A stretch of DNA of 9,295 bases, taken from the NCBI GenBank assembly GCA_020056865.1, contig JAGVGX010000218.1, positions 1 through 9,295 on the forward strand, written 5' to 3'. Of the stretch, positions 1 to 6,913 are shown piece by piece. Made by a program: the position numbers and the translations under genes. Below the pieces are notes generated by a model, which saw only the letters and a list, made by a program, of their open reading frames with translations, made no database searches and was not told the origin of the DNA. Source of the DNA: Desulfobacterales bacterium. GTDB taxonomy: Bacteria; Desulfobacterota; Desulfobacteria; Desulfobacterales; BuS5. Position 1 is the stretch's first letter; each line of letters begins with the position of its first letter.

Positions 1-1
1 A

Positions 2-193
<192 letters not shown>

Positions 194-210
194 ATTGAGA
201 TTTTTTTTGT

Positions 211-1458
211 ATGTCGTTTGAATTTTTTATCAGTGGTCGTTATCTCAAGGCAAAAAAGAATCAGGCGTTTATCTCATTAATTACCATCCTTTCAGTGGTT
301 GGAATTATGATTGGGGTGATGGCTTTGATTATTGTCATTGCCGTGATGTCTGGAGCGGAATCCGAGTTTAGATCTAGAATACTTGGGGTTGAACCCCATA
401 TTGTTTTACAGCGTTATGATGGCCCTTTTGTTGATTACAGTACTGTCATTAAAGAAGTGGAAAAAATAAAAGGGGTTGAGAGTGCATCTCCGTTTATATA
501 TACTCAAGTTATGCTTCGCTCATCATCTAACATATCGGGAGCTGTTTTAAAAGGTATAGATCCCGATGCTTCAGGTTGTGCCGTAGCCAATTATGATAGT
601 CTTTCTTTGCATGAAAAATTCAAAACAAATCAGGCCGTTGATGCTGCTTCATTCAGTCCAGGAATTATTTTAGGCAAAACCCTTGCCCAAAATCTGGGAG
701 TTACCCAAGGTGATGAGATTTACCTGATATCACCCAATGGGATGCTTTCCCCCATTGGCCATATTCCTTCTATGAAGAGATTTACTGTAACCGGTTTTTC
801 CCAGTCGGGCATGTATGAATATGACGCTTCCCTTGCATATATATACTATAAGGATGCACAAAAGATGCTGCGTATGGGGGACGCAGTTACAGGTATCGGT
901 ATTCAGATAAAAGACATCTATCATGCTGATGTCGTAAGTGACAGTATTGTAAACATTCTCAACAGCAAGTCCGGTGTTTTTTTTGGGGCACAGGACTGGA
1001 TGCAGAAGAATCATAATCTCTTTTCTGCCCTTAAGCTTGAAAAAAACGTCATGTTTATTATTTTAACACTTATTATTCTTGTTGCCGCGTTTAATATTGC
1101 GAGCACACTGATTATGATGGTAATGGGAAAAACAAGGGATATCGCCATCTTAAAGGCTATGGGAGCTACAGATAAAAGCATCAGGAAAATATTTATTATA
1201 AAGGGAATGGTCATTGGTGCAATAGGCACAAGTTGCGGGATTCTTTTTGGTTCTACAGGGTGTTTTTTGCTTAAGCATTACAAGTTCATTGAAATTCCAG
1301 GAGATGTTTATTTCTTTACAACGCTGCCTGTAGAATTACAAGTAGTAGATGTTGTTGTAATTGCCTGTGCTGCAATGGCGATCTGTTTTCTATCAACGCT
1401 TTATCCGTCAAGGAAGGCATCGAAACTCAACCCTGTTGAGGCGCTTCGATATGGATAG
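211..1458 (+). CDS. lolC: Lipoprotein-releasing ABC transporter permease, LolC/LolE family (single-permease, LolF-like)
   Basis: The protein is a 415-residue inner-membrane permease of the lipoprotein exporter, which pulls mature lipoproteins out of the inner membrane and passes them to LolA. The topology is the MacB/FtsX type. TM1 spans about residues 21-47, a large periplasmic domain about 50-275, and three further helices lie at about 279-306, 328-354 and 378-398. The sequence ends in NPVEALRYG, typical of LolC/E. The segment MLSPIGHIPSMKRF (residues 178-191) matches the pattern of the LolC 'Hook' that grips LolA. The start at 211 gives the family N-terminus (FISGRYL...FISLITILSVVGI). Its ribosome site is weak (TTGAGA about 11 bp upstream, then a T8 run). 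The stop overlaps the lolD start by 8 bases. Only one permease gene is visible beside lolD, so a homodimer is likely. The symbol lolC is by family; lolE or lolF would be equally defensible. Confidence 0.9.
   Translation: MSFEFFISGRYLKAKKNQAFISLITILSVVGIMIGVMALIIVIAVMSGAESEFRSRILGVEPHIVLQRYDGPFVDYSTVIKEVEKIKGVESASPFIYTQVMLRSSSNISGAVLKGIDPDASGCAVANYDSLSLHEKFKTNQAVDAASFSPGIILGKTLAQNLGVTQGDEIYLISPNGMLSPIGHIPSMKRFTVTGFSQSGMYEYDASLAYIYYKDAQKMLRMGDAVTGIGIQIKDIYHADVVSDSIVNILNSKSGVFFGAQDWMQKNHNLFSALKLEKNVMFIILTLIILVAAFNIASTLIMMVMGKTRDIAILKAMGATDKSIRKIFIIKGMVIGAIGTSCGILFGSTGCFLLKHYKFIEIPGDVYFFTTLPVELQVVDVVVIACAAMAICFLSTLYPSRKASKLNPVEALRYG
1436..1441 (+). promoter_or_regulatory. Ribosome binding site deciding the lolD start
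   Basis: TTGAGG lies inside the end of the lolC/E gene, 9 bases before the ATG at 1451. It supports that ATG over the frame's first ATG at 1361, which would add 30 residues unrelated to ABC ATPases and overlap the permease gene by nearly 100 bp. Confidence 0.6.
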
Positions 1459-2164
1459 CAATCAATTGTCCAGCCCAGGGACGAACTTCGGTTTGATTCG
1501 TGCAAGCGGTTTATCCAAGCGTTTTCATCATAACGGTGTTACGATTGATGTGTTAAAACGTGCAAATTTTGATTTAAAAAAAGGAGAAACTGTTGCTGTT
1601 GTTGGTGCATCAGGAATAGGTAAATCCACGTTGCTTCATATACTGGGCACACTGGACAGGCCTGATGGCGGTACTCTTTTTTTTCAAAAAGAGAATGTGT
1701 TTCTTTTTAATGATTTCCAACTTGCACGTTTCCGTAACAAATCGGTTGGGTTTGTTTTTCAGTTTCACCACCTTCTTTCAGAATTTTCTGCTATTGAAAA
1801 TGTTATGCTTCCGGTTCTTATTAATGGGCAAAGTAAAGAGCAGGCAAGACAAGTGGCGGAGGCTATTTTGGTTCGGGTTGGCCTTAAGGACAGATTGTCC
1901 CACAAGGCGAACAAGCTTTCAGGGGGAGAACAGCAGAGAGTGGCTCTGGCTAGAGCGCTGGTGCTTGATCCTCTCGTTCTTTTAGCCGATGAACCTACCG
2001 GTAATCTTGACAAGAAAAACAGTGAGCAGATTCATGCGCTGCTTTTGGAATTAAACCAGGAACGATCTATGTCGCTGGCTGTGGTAACTCACAACCTGGA
2101 ACTTGCGTCATATATGTCCCACGTTGTAACTATTGTTGATGGACAGGTTGTTGAGAAAAACTAA
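1451..2164 (+). CDS. lolD: Lipoprotein-releasing ABC transporter ATP-binding protein LolD
   Basis: This 237-residue cytoplasmic ATPase powers the Lol exporter. All nucleotide-binding motifs are intact: Walker A GASGIGKST (52-60), Q-loop Q104 within FVFQFHHLLSEF, signature LSGGEQQRVALARAL (156-170), Walker B VLLADEPTG (176-184) with catalytic E181, and switch histidine H214 in VVTHN. The FHHLLSEFSAIENVMLP stretch after the Q-loop is characteristic of LolD within the MacB/LolD/FtsE group. Length is normal for LolD (about 230). The start at 1451 overlaps the permease stop by 8 bases, indicating translational coupling. The upstream permease is the obvious partner. MacB-type or FtsE ATPases are the main alternatives, but the neighbour's Lol-type sequence argues against them. 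Confidence 0.95.
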   Translation: MDSNQLSSPGTNFGLIRASGLSKRFHHNGVTIDVLKRANFDLKKGETVAVVGASGIGKSTLLHILGTLDRPDGGTLFFQKENVFLFNDFQLARFRNKSVGFVFQFHHLLSEFSAIENVMLPVLINGQSKEQARQVAEAILVRVGLKDRLSHKANKLSGGEQQRVALARALVLDPLVLLADEPTGNLDKKNSEQIHALLLELNQERSMSLAVVTHNLELASYMSHVVTIVDGQVVEKN

Positions 2165-2168
2165 GGAA
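2163..2168 (+). promoter_or_regulatory. Ribosome binding site deciding the bamA start
   Basis: AAGGAA starts inside the lolD stop codon and sits 6 bases before the ATG at 2175. That ATG opens directly onto a signal peptide. The longer frame from 2133 would add 14 charged residues (DRLLRKTKE) in front of the signal peptide and has no good ribosome site. Confidence 0.65.
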
Positions 2169-2174
2169 TTATTT

Positions 2175-4817
2175 ATGCTTAAAAGATTGAATTTCTTGAT
2201 CATTGCGTTAATCTGTTTTTTCCCGAATATAGTATGCTCTATTGAATCATTAAAAGTTGCTGTATTGCCTTTTGAAGTTAAAGGCAGCAAGGATCTTTCC
2301 TATTTAAGCGATACAATATCAGATGCAGTTAAGACCCATCTCCAGCAAGATGGTGCTGTTATTGCAGACCTTTCAATGGTTTCTGATTTGATGGAAACAT
2401 ATAATTCAGAAGACATTGATATCATAAGAGCTATAGGTATCAAGTCAGGTGCCGACTACGTTGTCTGGGGAAAACTCAACTGGCTGGATGATCAATTTTC
2501 CATACATGCATATGCAATAGAACCTTTCAAAGATACAGTTTTGCAGTCTTTTGTTGTTGAAGGCGGTAGTATAGAAAATCTGCCTATAAAGGTCAAGGAA
2601 CTTGCCGGCAAAATCAGTTTGAAATTTTTTCAGAAAGAAAAGGTTGCAAAGGTATCTATTGTTGGGAATAAACGTATAGAATCAGATGCCATCCAACGGG
2701 TTATTTCTATTGCACCTGGCGAGATGTATATAACAAAAGCTCTTACACAAGATTTAAAAAATGTTTATGCAATGGGATATTTTGAAGATATCCGCATTGA
2801 AACTGAAGACAGCCCTGAAGGCAAAATTGTTATATTCAATGTAACTGAAAAACCCACGATCAAAAAGATCAGCTTTTCAGGCAATCTTGTTTACAAAGAT
2901 GAAGAGCTTTTAAAAAACATTAAAATAAGTGTTGGCTCTATTCTGAACGCATTTAAAATCCGCAGCGACATTACTCGTCTTGAGGCGCTTTACAAAGAAA
3001 AACACTACCATAATGTTAAAATTACTTATAAGGTGAATCCTATTGATAACAATCAGGCCGAGCTTGAGTTTGTTATTGAAGAAGGTAAGAAGGTAAGGAT
3101 AAAAACAATATCATTTCAGGGTAACAGAGCTTATAGTGTCAAACAGATCAAAAAAACAATGAAAACAAAAGAAAAAGGGTTTTTTTCTTTTTTAACTTCT
3201 GCCGGGGACATGAACAAGGATGATTTGAGTCAGGATGCTTCAAGAATTACCGCTTTTTACCACAACAACGGGTTTATCATGGCAAGGGTTAGTGAGCCGG
3301 AACTTGAATTTAAAGGCAACTGGATATATGTCACAATAAAAATTGAGGAAGGATCGCAGTATAAGGTGGGAAAAGTAGATATAGAAGGCGACCTTATCCT
3401 GCCAAAAGAATCGTTGTTAAAAATATTGCAGATTAAAAATGAAACATTTTTTAACCGGGGTGTTTTGCGGGAAGACATCCTGGGTTTAACCGATCTGTAC
3501 TCGAATTTTGGTTATGCGTTTGCGGACATATCTCCGCGTATAAACCCCGAACCTGACAAATTGGTTGTAGATCTTACTTATGTTGTTTCTAAAGGAGAGA
3601 TCGTATATTTTGAAAAGATTTTTATTAGGGGGAACTCCAAAACAAGAGATAAAGTGATAAGACGGGAACTTCCTGTTTATGAACAGGGGCTTTACAGCGG
3701 CACTTTATTGAAGCGAGCTGAACGCAATCTGAACAGACTTGATTATTTTGAGGATGTCAAATTTTCAACCTCAAAGGGAAGTGCTGATGACAAAATGCTG
3801 CTTAAAGTCGATGTCACAGAAAAACCTACAGGGGAGCTTTCTTTCGGGGGCGGGTACAGCAGCCAAGAAAGTGTTTTTGCTATGGCTTCTATTACGCAGA
3901 GGAATCTTTTTGGACGGGGTCAGTTGCTTTCTTTAAAGGCTGAGCTGGGGGCAAGAACTACCAGTTTTATTTTAAATTTCACAGAACCATGGCTGTTTGA
4001 TATCCCCTTATCAGCGGGGATTAATCTGTATAATTGGGACAGGAGTTATGATGATTACGATACGGCTACAAAAGGTGGTGGACTTTCAATAAGTTATCCT
4101 GTTTTTGATTATACACGTGTATTTTGCTCTTATGCACTCGACGTATCTGAGATTAGCAATTTTGATATTGATGTTTCAGATTCCATATTTCAACTTGAAG
4201 GCACAAACGTAACCAGCAGTGTTACAACAGGCTTGCGTTACGATTCAAGAGATAAAGCTTTTAATGCAACACGGGGATCAGATCACAGCATATCTTTCCA
4301 GTATGCAGGATTAGGCGGCACTGTTGGTTTTGGAAAAGTTGAGCTGGAGACTGGTTGGTATTATCCTTTATTCTGGAAGTTTGTTGGGTTCTTACATGCC
4401 AAAACTGGCGTTATCTGGAAAAATCCAGGAAGAGATCTTCCTGACTATGAAAGATTTTATCTTGGAGGCATCAATTCCCTCCGAGGGTTTGAGTGGGATG
4501 ATTTAAGCCCTACAGAGATTAACAGGTTTGGGTTTGTAAGTGAAGTCGGAGGAAATAAATTTGTGCAGTTTAATGTCGAATGTCTTTTCCCTTTGATTAA
4601 AAATACAGGGTTTATGGGTGTTATCTTTTTTGACACAGGTGATGTATATAAAGAGGGCGAAAATATTCAGATGGGTAATTTACGTAAAAGTGTTGGGTTG
4701 GGGGTCAGATGGTACTCGCCTATGGGGCCCCTTCGTCTCGAATATGGGCGCATTCTTGGTCCTAAAGAAGGCGAGAATAAAGGCAGATTTGAATTTACAA
4801 TGGGATCGGCATTTTAA
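2175..4817 (+). CDS. bamA: Outer membrane protein assembly factor BamA (Omp85) with N-terminal TolB/FlgO-like domain
   Basis: This 880-residue protein is the core of the BAM complex, which folds beta-barrel proteins into the outer membrane. A signal peptide (about 1-22, hydrophobic NFLIIALICFF) leads into an extra domain (about 26-155: KVAVLPFEVKG, later GADYVVWGKL) resembling TolB-N/FlgO/CsgG-type periplasmic domains. Five POTRA domains follow at about 157-228, 229-305, 307-393, 396-475 and 477-552, each opening with a strand ending in GN/GD (IVGNKRI, FSGNLVY, FQGNRAY, IEGDLIL, IRGNSKT). The 16-strand barrel (about 553-880) begins GELSFGGGYSSQES. It carries the Omp85 motif as LRGF (769-772, usually VRGF) and ends in phenylalanine (FTMGSAF), the C-terminal barrel signal. 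E. coli BamA is about 810 residues, so the excess is mostly the N-terminal domain. The gene starts 10 bp after lolD and ends 18 bp before ompH/skp. Confidence 0.95.
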   Translation: MLKRLNFLIIALICFFPNIVCSIESLKVAVLPFEVKGSKDLSYLSDTISDAVKTHLQQDGAVIADLSMVSDLMETYNSEDIDIIRAIGIKSGADYVVWGKLNWLDDQFSIHAYAIEPFKDTVLQSFVVEGGSIENLPIKVKELAGKISLKFFQKEKVAKVSIVGNKRIESDAIQRVISIAPGEMYITKALTQDLKNVYAMGYFEDIRIETEDSPEGKIVIFNVTEKPTIKKISFSGNLVYKDEELLKNIKISVGSILNAFKIRSDITRLEALYKEKHYHNVKITYKVNPIDNNQAELEFVIEEGKKVRIKTISFQGNRAYSVKQIKKTMKTKEKGFFSFLTSAGDMNKDDLSQDASRITAFYHNNGFIMARVSEPELEFKGNWIYVTIKIEEGSQYKVGKVDIEGDLILPKESLLKILQIKNETFFNRGVLREDILGLTDLYSNFGYAFADISPRINPEPDKLVVDLTYVVSKGEIVYFEKIFIRGNSKTRDKVIRRELPVYEQGLYSGTLLKRAERNLNRLDYFEDVKFSTSKGSADDKMLLKVDVTEKPTGELSFGGGYSSQESVFAMASITQRNLFGRGQLLSLKAELGARTTSFILNFTEPWLFDIPLSAGINLYNWDRSYDDYDTATKGGGLSISYPVFDYTRVFCSYALDVSEISNFDIDVSDSIFQLEGTNVTSSVTTGLRYDSRDKAFNATRGSDHSISFQYAGLGGTVGFGKVELETGWYYPLFWKFVGFLHAKTGVIWKNPGRDLPDYERFYLGGINSLRGFEWDDLSPTEINRFGFVSEVGGNKFVQFNVECLFPLIKNTGFMGVIFFDTGDVYKEGENIQMGNLRKSVGLGVRWYSPMGPLRLEYGRILGPKEGENKGRFEFTMGSAF
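2250..2639 (+). other. TolB-N/FlgO-like domain coding segment at the BamA N-terminus
   Basis: This segment codes for BamA residues about 26-155. It has the layout of small alpha/beta periplasmic domains seen in TolB-N, FlgO and CsgG-related proteins: an opening strand VAVLPFEV, a serine/aspartate-containing helix that starts LSYLSDTISDAV, then an AxxxGADYVVWG-type strand (IKSGADYVVWGKL) and closing antiparallel strands (DQFSIHAYAIEPF). It is absent from E. coli BamA. The domain boundaries are estimated by eye. Confidence 0.7.
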
Positions 4818-4822
4818 TTTTT

Positions 4823-4831
4823 AAAGGGGGG
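4823..4831 (+). promoter_or_regulatory. Strong ribosome binding site before ompH/skp
   Basis: The run AAAGGGGGG sits 4 bases before the ATG at 4836. It is the most purine-rich ribosome site in the window. This fits a chaperone made in larger amounts than BamA or the Lpx enzymes from the same message. Confidence 0.5.
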
Positions 4832-4835
4832 TACA

Positions 4836-5387
4836 ATGAGAATTAACAAAGCGGTTTTTTTTACAGCGGTTTTGGTTGGTTTTTTTATGTTTGTTTCAGC
4901 GCAGGCTGCAGATGTTGCCAAGATTGGAGTTATTGATTTTCAAACAATACTCAAAACGTCCAATGCAGGAAAAGCTGCACAGGTTGAGATTAACAAGCAG
5001 GGCAAAAAGATGGAGGCGGATCTTAAGGAAAAGGCTGACGAACTTGAAGAGCTCAAAAAAAAACTTGAGCGTGAAGCTCTGGTTATGAGTCAAGAGATGC
5101 GAGATGAGAAAGAACGTGAATTCAGAATCAAGGTAGGTGATTTCAAGATGCTTGAAAAGAAATATAAGGAAAGTTTTAATGAAGTCAATGCCAAGATCGG
5201 AGTCCGGTTTCGTGAGGATATATTTAGCGTGGCTGAAAAGATAGGAAAAACTGAAGGCTACCTTCTTATAATAGAAAAGAACGAAGCTGGCGTTGTATAT
5301 GCTCCCAACACCATCGACATCACCGATCAGGTTATAAAACTCTACGATGCAGATTATGCAAAAAAACCTGCGGATACAAAAAAATAG
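4836..5387 (+). CDS. skp: OmpH/Skp-family periplasmic chaperone
   Basis: This 183-residue exported protein is predicted to trimerise and hold unfolded outer-membrane proteins for delivery to BamA. A clear signal peptide (residues 1-24, MRINK then a hydrophobic core) ends in AQA before ADVAKIG. The mature start KIGVIDFQTILKTSNAGKAA is the conserved first strand and helix of the OmpH domain. Residues about 45-120 are highly charged and heptad-like (ADLKEKADELEELKKKLERE), the coiled-coil tentacles. The end, LLIIEKNEAGVVYAPNTIDITDQVIKLYD, is the returning strand and helix that complete the trimer body. E. coli Skp is about 160 residues, so the protein is slightly longer, including a lysine-rich tail (AKKPADTKK). 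Its place between bamA and lpxD is the usual one. An A9 run encodes KKK at 5055-5063. Confidence 0.93.
   Translation: MRINKAVFFTAVLVGFFMFVSAQAADVAKIGVIDFQTILKTSNAGKAAQVEINKQGKKMEADLKEKADELEELKKKLEREALVMSQEMRDEKEREFRIKVGDFKMLEKKYKESFNEVNAKIGVRFREDIFSVAEKIGKTEGYLLIIEKNEAGVVYAPNTIDITDQVIKLYDADYAKKPADTKK
5055..5063 (+). repeat. A9 homopolymer inside ompH/skp
   Basis: Nine consecutive adenines encode lysines 74-76 in the coiled coil. It is the longest single-base run I noticed in a coding region here. Such runs can cause polymerase slippage. Confidence 0.6.
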
Positions 5388-5396
5388 ATTAAAATT

Positions 5397-6470
5397 ATGA
5401 TAGAAATTTCTCTTAAAAATATTTCCAAAACAGTTAATAGTGAATTTAAAGGCAACGGCGAACAAGTAATTCGCGGCGCAGCCCCTTTTGATAATGCGTC
5501 ATCCGATGAAATAACTTTGGCGGAGAACGCTAAATTTATAAAAAAAATAAATGAAACAGGCGCTGGTGCGATTATTGTCCCTAAACGCTTTTTTGAATCG
5601 GAAACGATCACAACCTCACAAAACTTGATTTTTTCTGAACACCCTCGGGTTGCTTTTGCAAAGATATGTTCACTGTTTGCACCTGTATCAAATATGAACT
5701 TTGTTTTCAAACCCGATCATATCAGTTCGGATGCCCGCATAGGAAATAATTTTTCAGGCGGTGATCATATGGTTATTGCTCCTTTTGTTGTAATCGGAGA
5801 GAATGTAACCATAGGTGACCGGACGAGACTGTATCCAAATGTGGTGATCGGAAATGATGTGGTTATTGGAAAAGATGTTCTGATTTATCCTAATGTAACG
5901 ATCTATGATCGTTGCACGATAGGCAGCCATGTGATTATTCATTCTGGGACTGTAATAGGAAGCGATGGATTTGGTTTTGCAACTGATGGTCAAACGTATT
6001 ACAAGATCCCGCAAACCGGTATGGTTCAAATAGATGATGATGTTGAAATCGGTGCAGGCAATACGATTGACAGAGCTACGTTTGGGAAAACGTGGATTAA
6101 AAAAGGCGTAAAGACGGATAACCTTGTTCACATTGCCCACAATGTAACTGTTGGTGAAAATTCTGTAATCGTTGCTCAGGTAGGAATTTCCGGAAGCACC
6201 TCCATAGGCAAGAATGCTGTTCTTGCCGGCCAGTCTGGTGTTTCAGGGCATCTTACCATTGGTGATAATGTGACCATTGGACCAAAAGCGGGAATCGCCA
6301 AATCAATAAGCAGCAATCAGGTTGTTTCCGGCGCGCCTGAAATGCCTCACATGTTATGGCTCAGGGTGCAGAAAGTAATTCCCGAACTTCCAGATTTTAA
6401 AAAAAGGCTTATAAAAATTGAAAAACGATTGAATGATATTGAAAAAAATAAAACTGGAGACGGCATATGA
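5397..6470 (+). CDS. lpxD: UDP-3-O-(3-hydroxyacyl)glucosamine N-acyltransferase LpxD
   Basis: This 357-residue cytoplasmic enzyme adds the second 3-hydroxyacyl chain, from acyl-ACP, to the 2-amine of the lipid A precursor. An N-terminal uridine-binding domain (about 1-100) precedes a left-handed beta-helix of hexapeptide repeats (about 105-300, for example VVIGENVTIGDRTRLYPNVVIGNDVVIG). The family marker GSDGFGF lies at 188-194. The catalytic histidine is H248 in LVHIAHNV. A C-terminal helix (about 320-350) contains basic residues expected to meet ACP. The first predicted helical coil is slightly irregular (NNFSGGDHMVIAP, 117-129), where a tidy hexapeptide repeat is usual. The gene follows skp after 9 bp with no recognisable ribosome site (ATTAAAATT precedes the ATG), so translation may depend on coupling. 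Its stop overlaps the fabZ start. Confidence 0.95.
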   Translation: MIEISLKNISKTVNSEFKGNGEQVIRGAAPFDNASSDEITLAENAKFIKKINETGAGAIIVPKRFFESETITTSQNLIFSEHPRVAFAKICSLFAPVSNMNFVFKPDHISSDARIGNNFSGGDHMVIAPFVVIGENVTIGDRTRLYPNVVIGNDVVIGKDVLIYPNVTIYDRCTIGSHVIIHSGTVIGSDGFGFATDGQTYYKIPQTGMVQIDDDVEIGAGNTIDRATFGKTWIKKGVKTDNLVHIAHNVTVGENSVIVAQVGISGSTSIGKNAVLAGQSGVSGHLTIGDNVTIGPKAGIAKSISSNQVVSGAPEMPHMLWLRVQKVIPELPDFKKRLIKIEKRLNDIEKNKTGDGI

Positions 6471-6913
6471 GCAAAACATATGATATTTTAAAAATTATGG
6501 AGTTGTTGCCCCATAGATACCCATTTCTTCTTGTTGACCGTATCATTGATCTTGTCCCAGGCGAGAAGGTTACAGCATTGAAAAATGTTACGATTAACGA
6601 GCCTTTTTTTCAGGGGCATTTTCCTCAAGAGCCCATCATGCCGGGAGTTCTTATTGTAGAGGCTATGGCTCAGGCCGGCGGGGTTCTTGCGTGTGAATCA
6701 ATACAACGACAACATAACAACGATACGATATATTTTATGGGAATAGACAAGGTTAGATTCAGAAAACCCGTTGTGCCAGGGGATCAACTTGTATTTGAGG
6801 TAAAAATTTTACGCTTAAGATCAAAAACATTTAAAATGGCAGGTACGGCAAGTGTTGACGGAAAGCTTGTTGCAGAAGCTGAACTGATGGCTTCTCTTGG
6901 AGAAAAGAGATGA
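6467..6913 (+). CDS. fabZ: 3-hydroxyacyl-[acyl-carrier-protein] dehydratase FabZ
   Basis: This 148-residue hot-dog-fold enzyme dehydrates 3-hydroxyacyl-ACP to trans-2-enoyl-ACP in fatty-acid elongation. It competes with LpxA and LpxD for 3-hydroxyacyl-ACP, so its position among them links phospholipid and lipid A supply. The N-terminal LLPHRYPFLLVDRI (13-26) is a FabZ hallmark. The catalytic pair are H51 in FFQGHFPQEPIMPG and E65 in VLIVEAMAQAGG on the central helix. The final strands include GIDKVRFRKPVVPGDQL. Length matches E. coli FabZ (151). The start shares ATGA with the lpxD stop and is preceded by GGAG at 6456-6459, 7 bases upstream. FabA is excluded by the FabZ-type motif and size. 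Confidence 0.96.
   Translation: MSKTYDILKIMELLPHRYPFLLVDRIIDLVPGEKVTALKNVTINEPFFQGHFPQEPIMPGVLIVEAMAQAGGVLACESIQRQHNNDTIYFMGIDKVRFRKPVVPGDQLVFEVKILRLRSKTFKMAGTASVDGKLVAEAELMASLGEKR

Noticed and set aside
1361..1450. Upstream extension of the lolD frame to the ATG at 1361
   Set aside because: The extra 30 residues are out-of-frame lolC/E sequence with no similarity to ABC ATPases. The ATG at 1451 has a TTGAGG site and gives the normal LolD length.
2133..2174. Upstream extension of the bamA frame to the ATG at 2133
   Set aside because: It would put 14 charged residues before the signal peptide. The ATG at 2175 has AAGGAA 6 bases upstream.
2223..2246. Possible lipobox ending at Cys21 of BamA (N-I-V-C)
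   Set aside because: The -3 residue is Asn and the -1 residue is Val, not the Leu/Ala/Gly pattern of lipoproteins. Ordinary signal peptidase cleavage just after this point is more likely.
4896..5465. A long minus-strand open frame (189 codons) opposite ompH/skp
   Set aside because: It has a low-complexity, Phe/Leu/Ile-rich translation mirroring the Lys/Glu-rich coiled coil of skp. It has no recognisable domain and runs across the skp/lpxD junction. It is a shadow of real coding sequence.
5700..6300. Repetitive IGxxVxIG-type coding sequence in lpxD and lpxA as DNA repeats
   Set aside because: The periodicity is at the protein level (hexapeptide beta-helix). The nucleotide repeats are diverged and explained by the fold.
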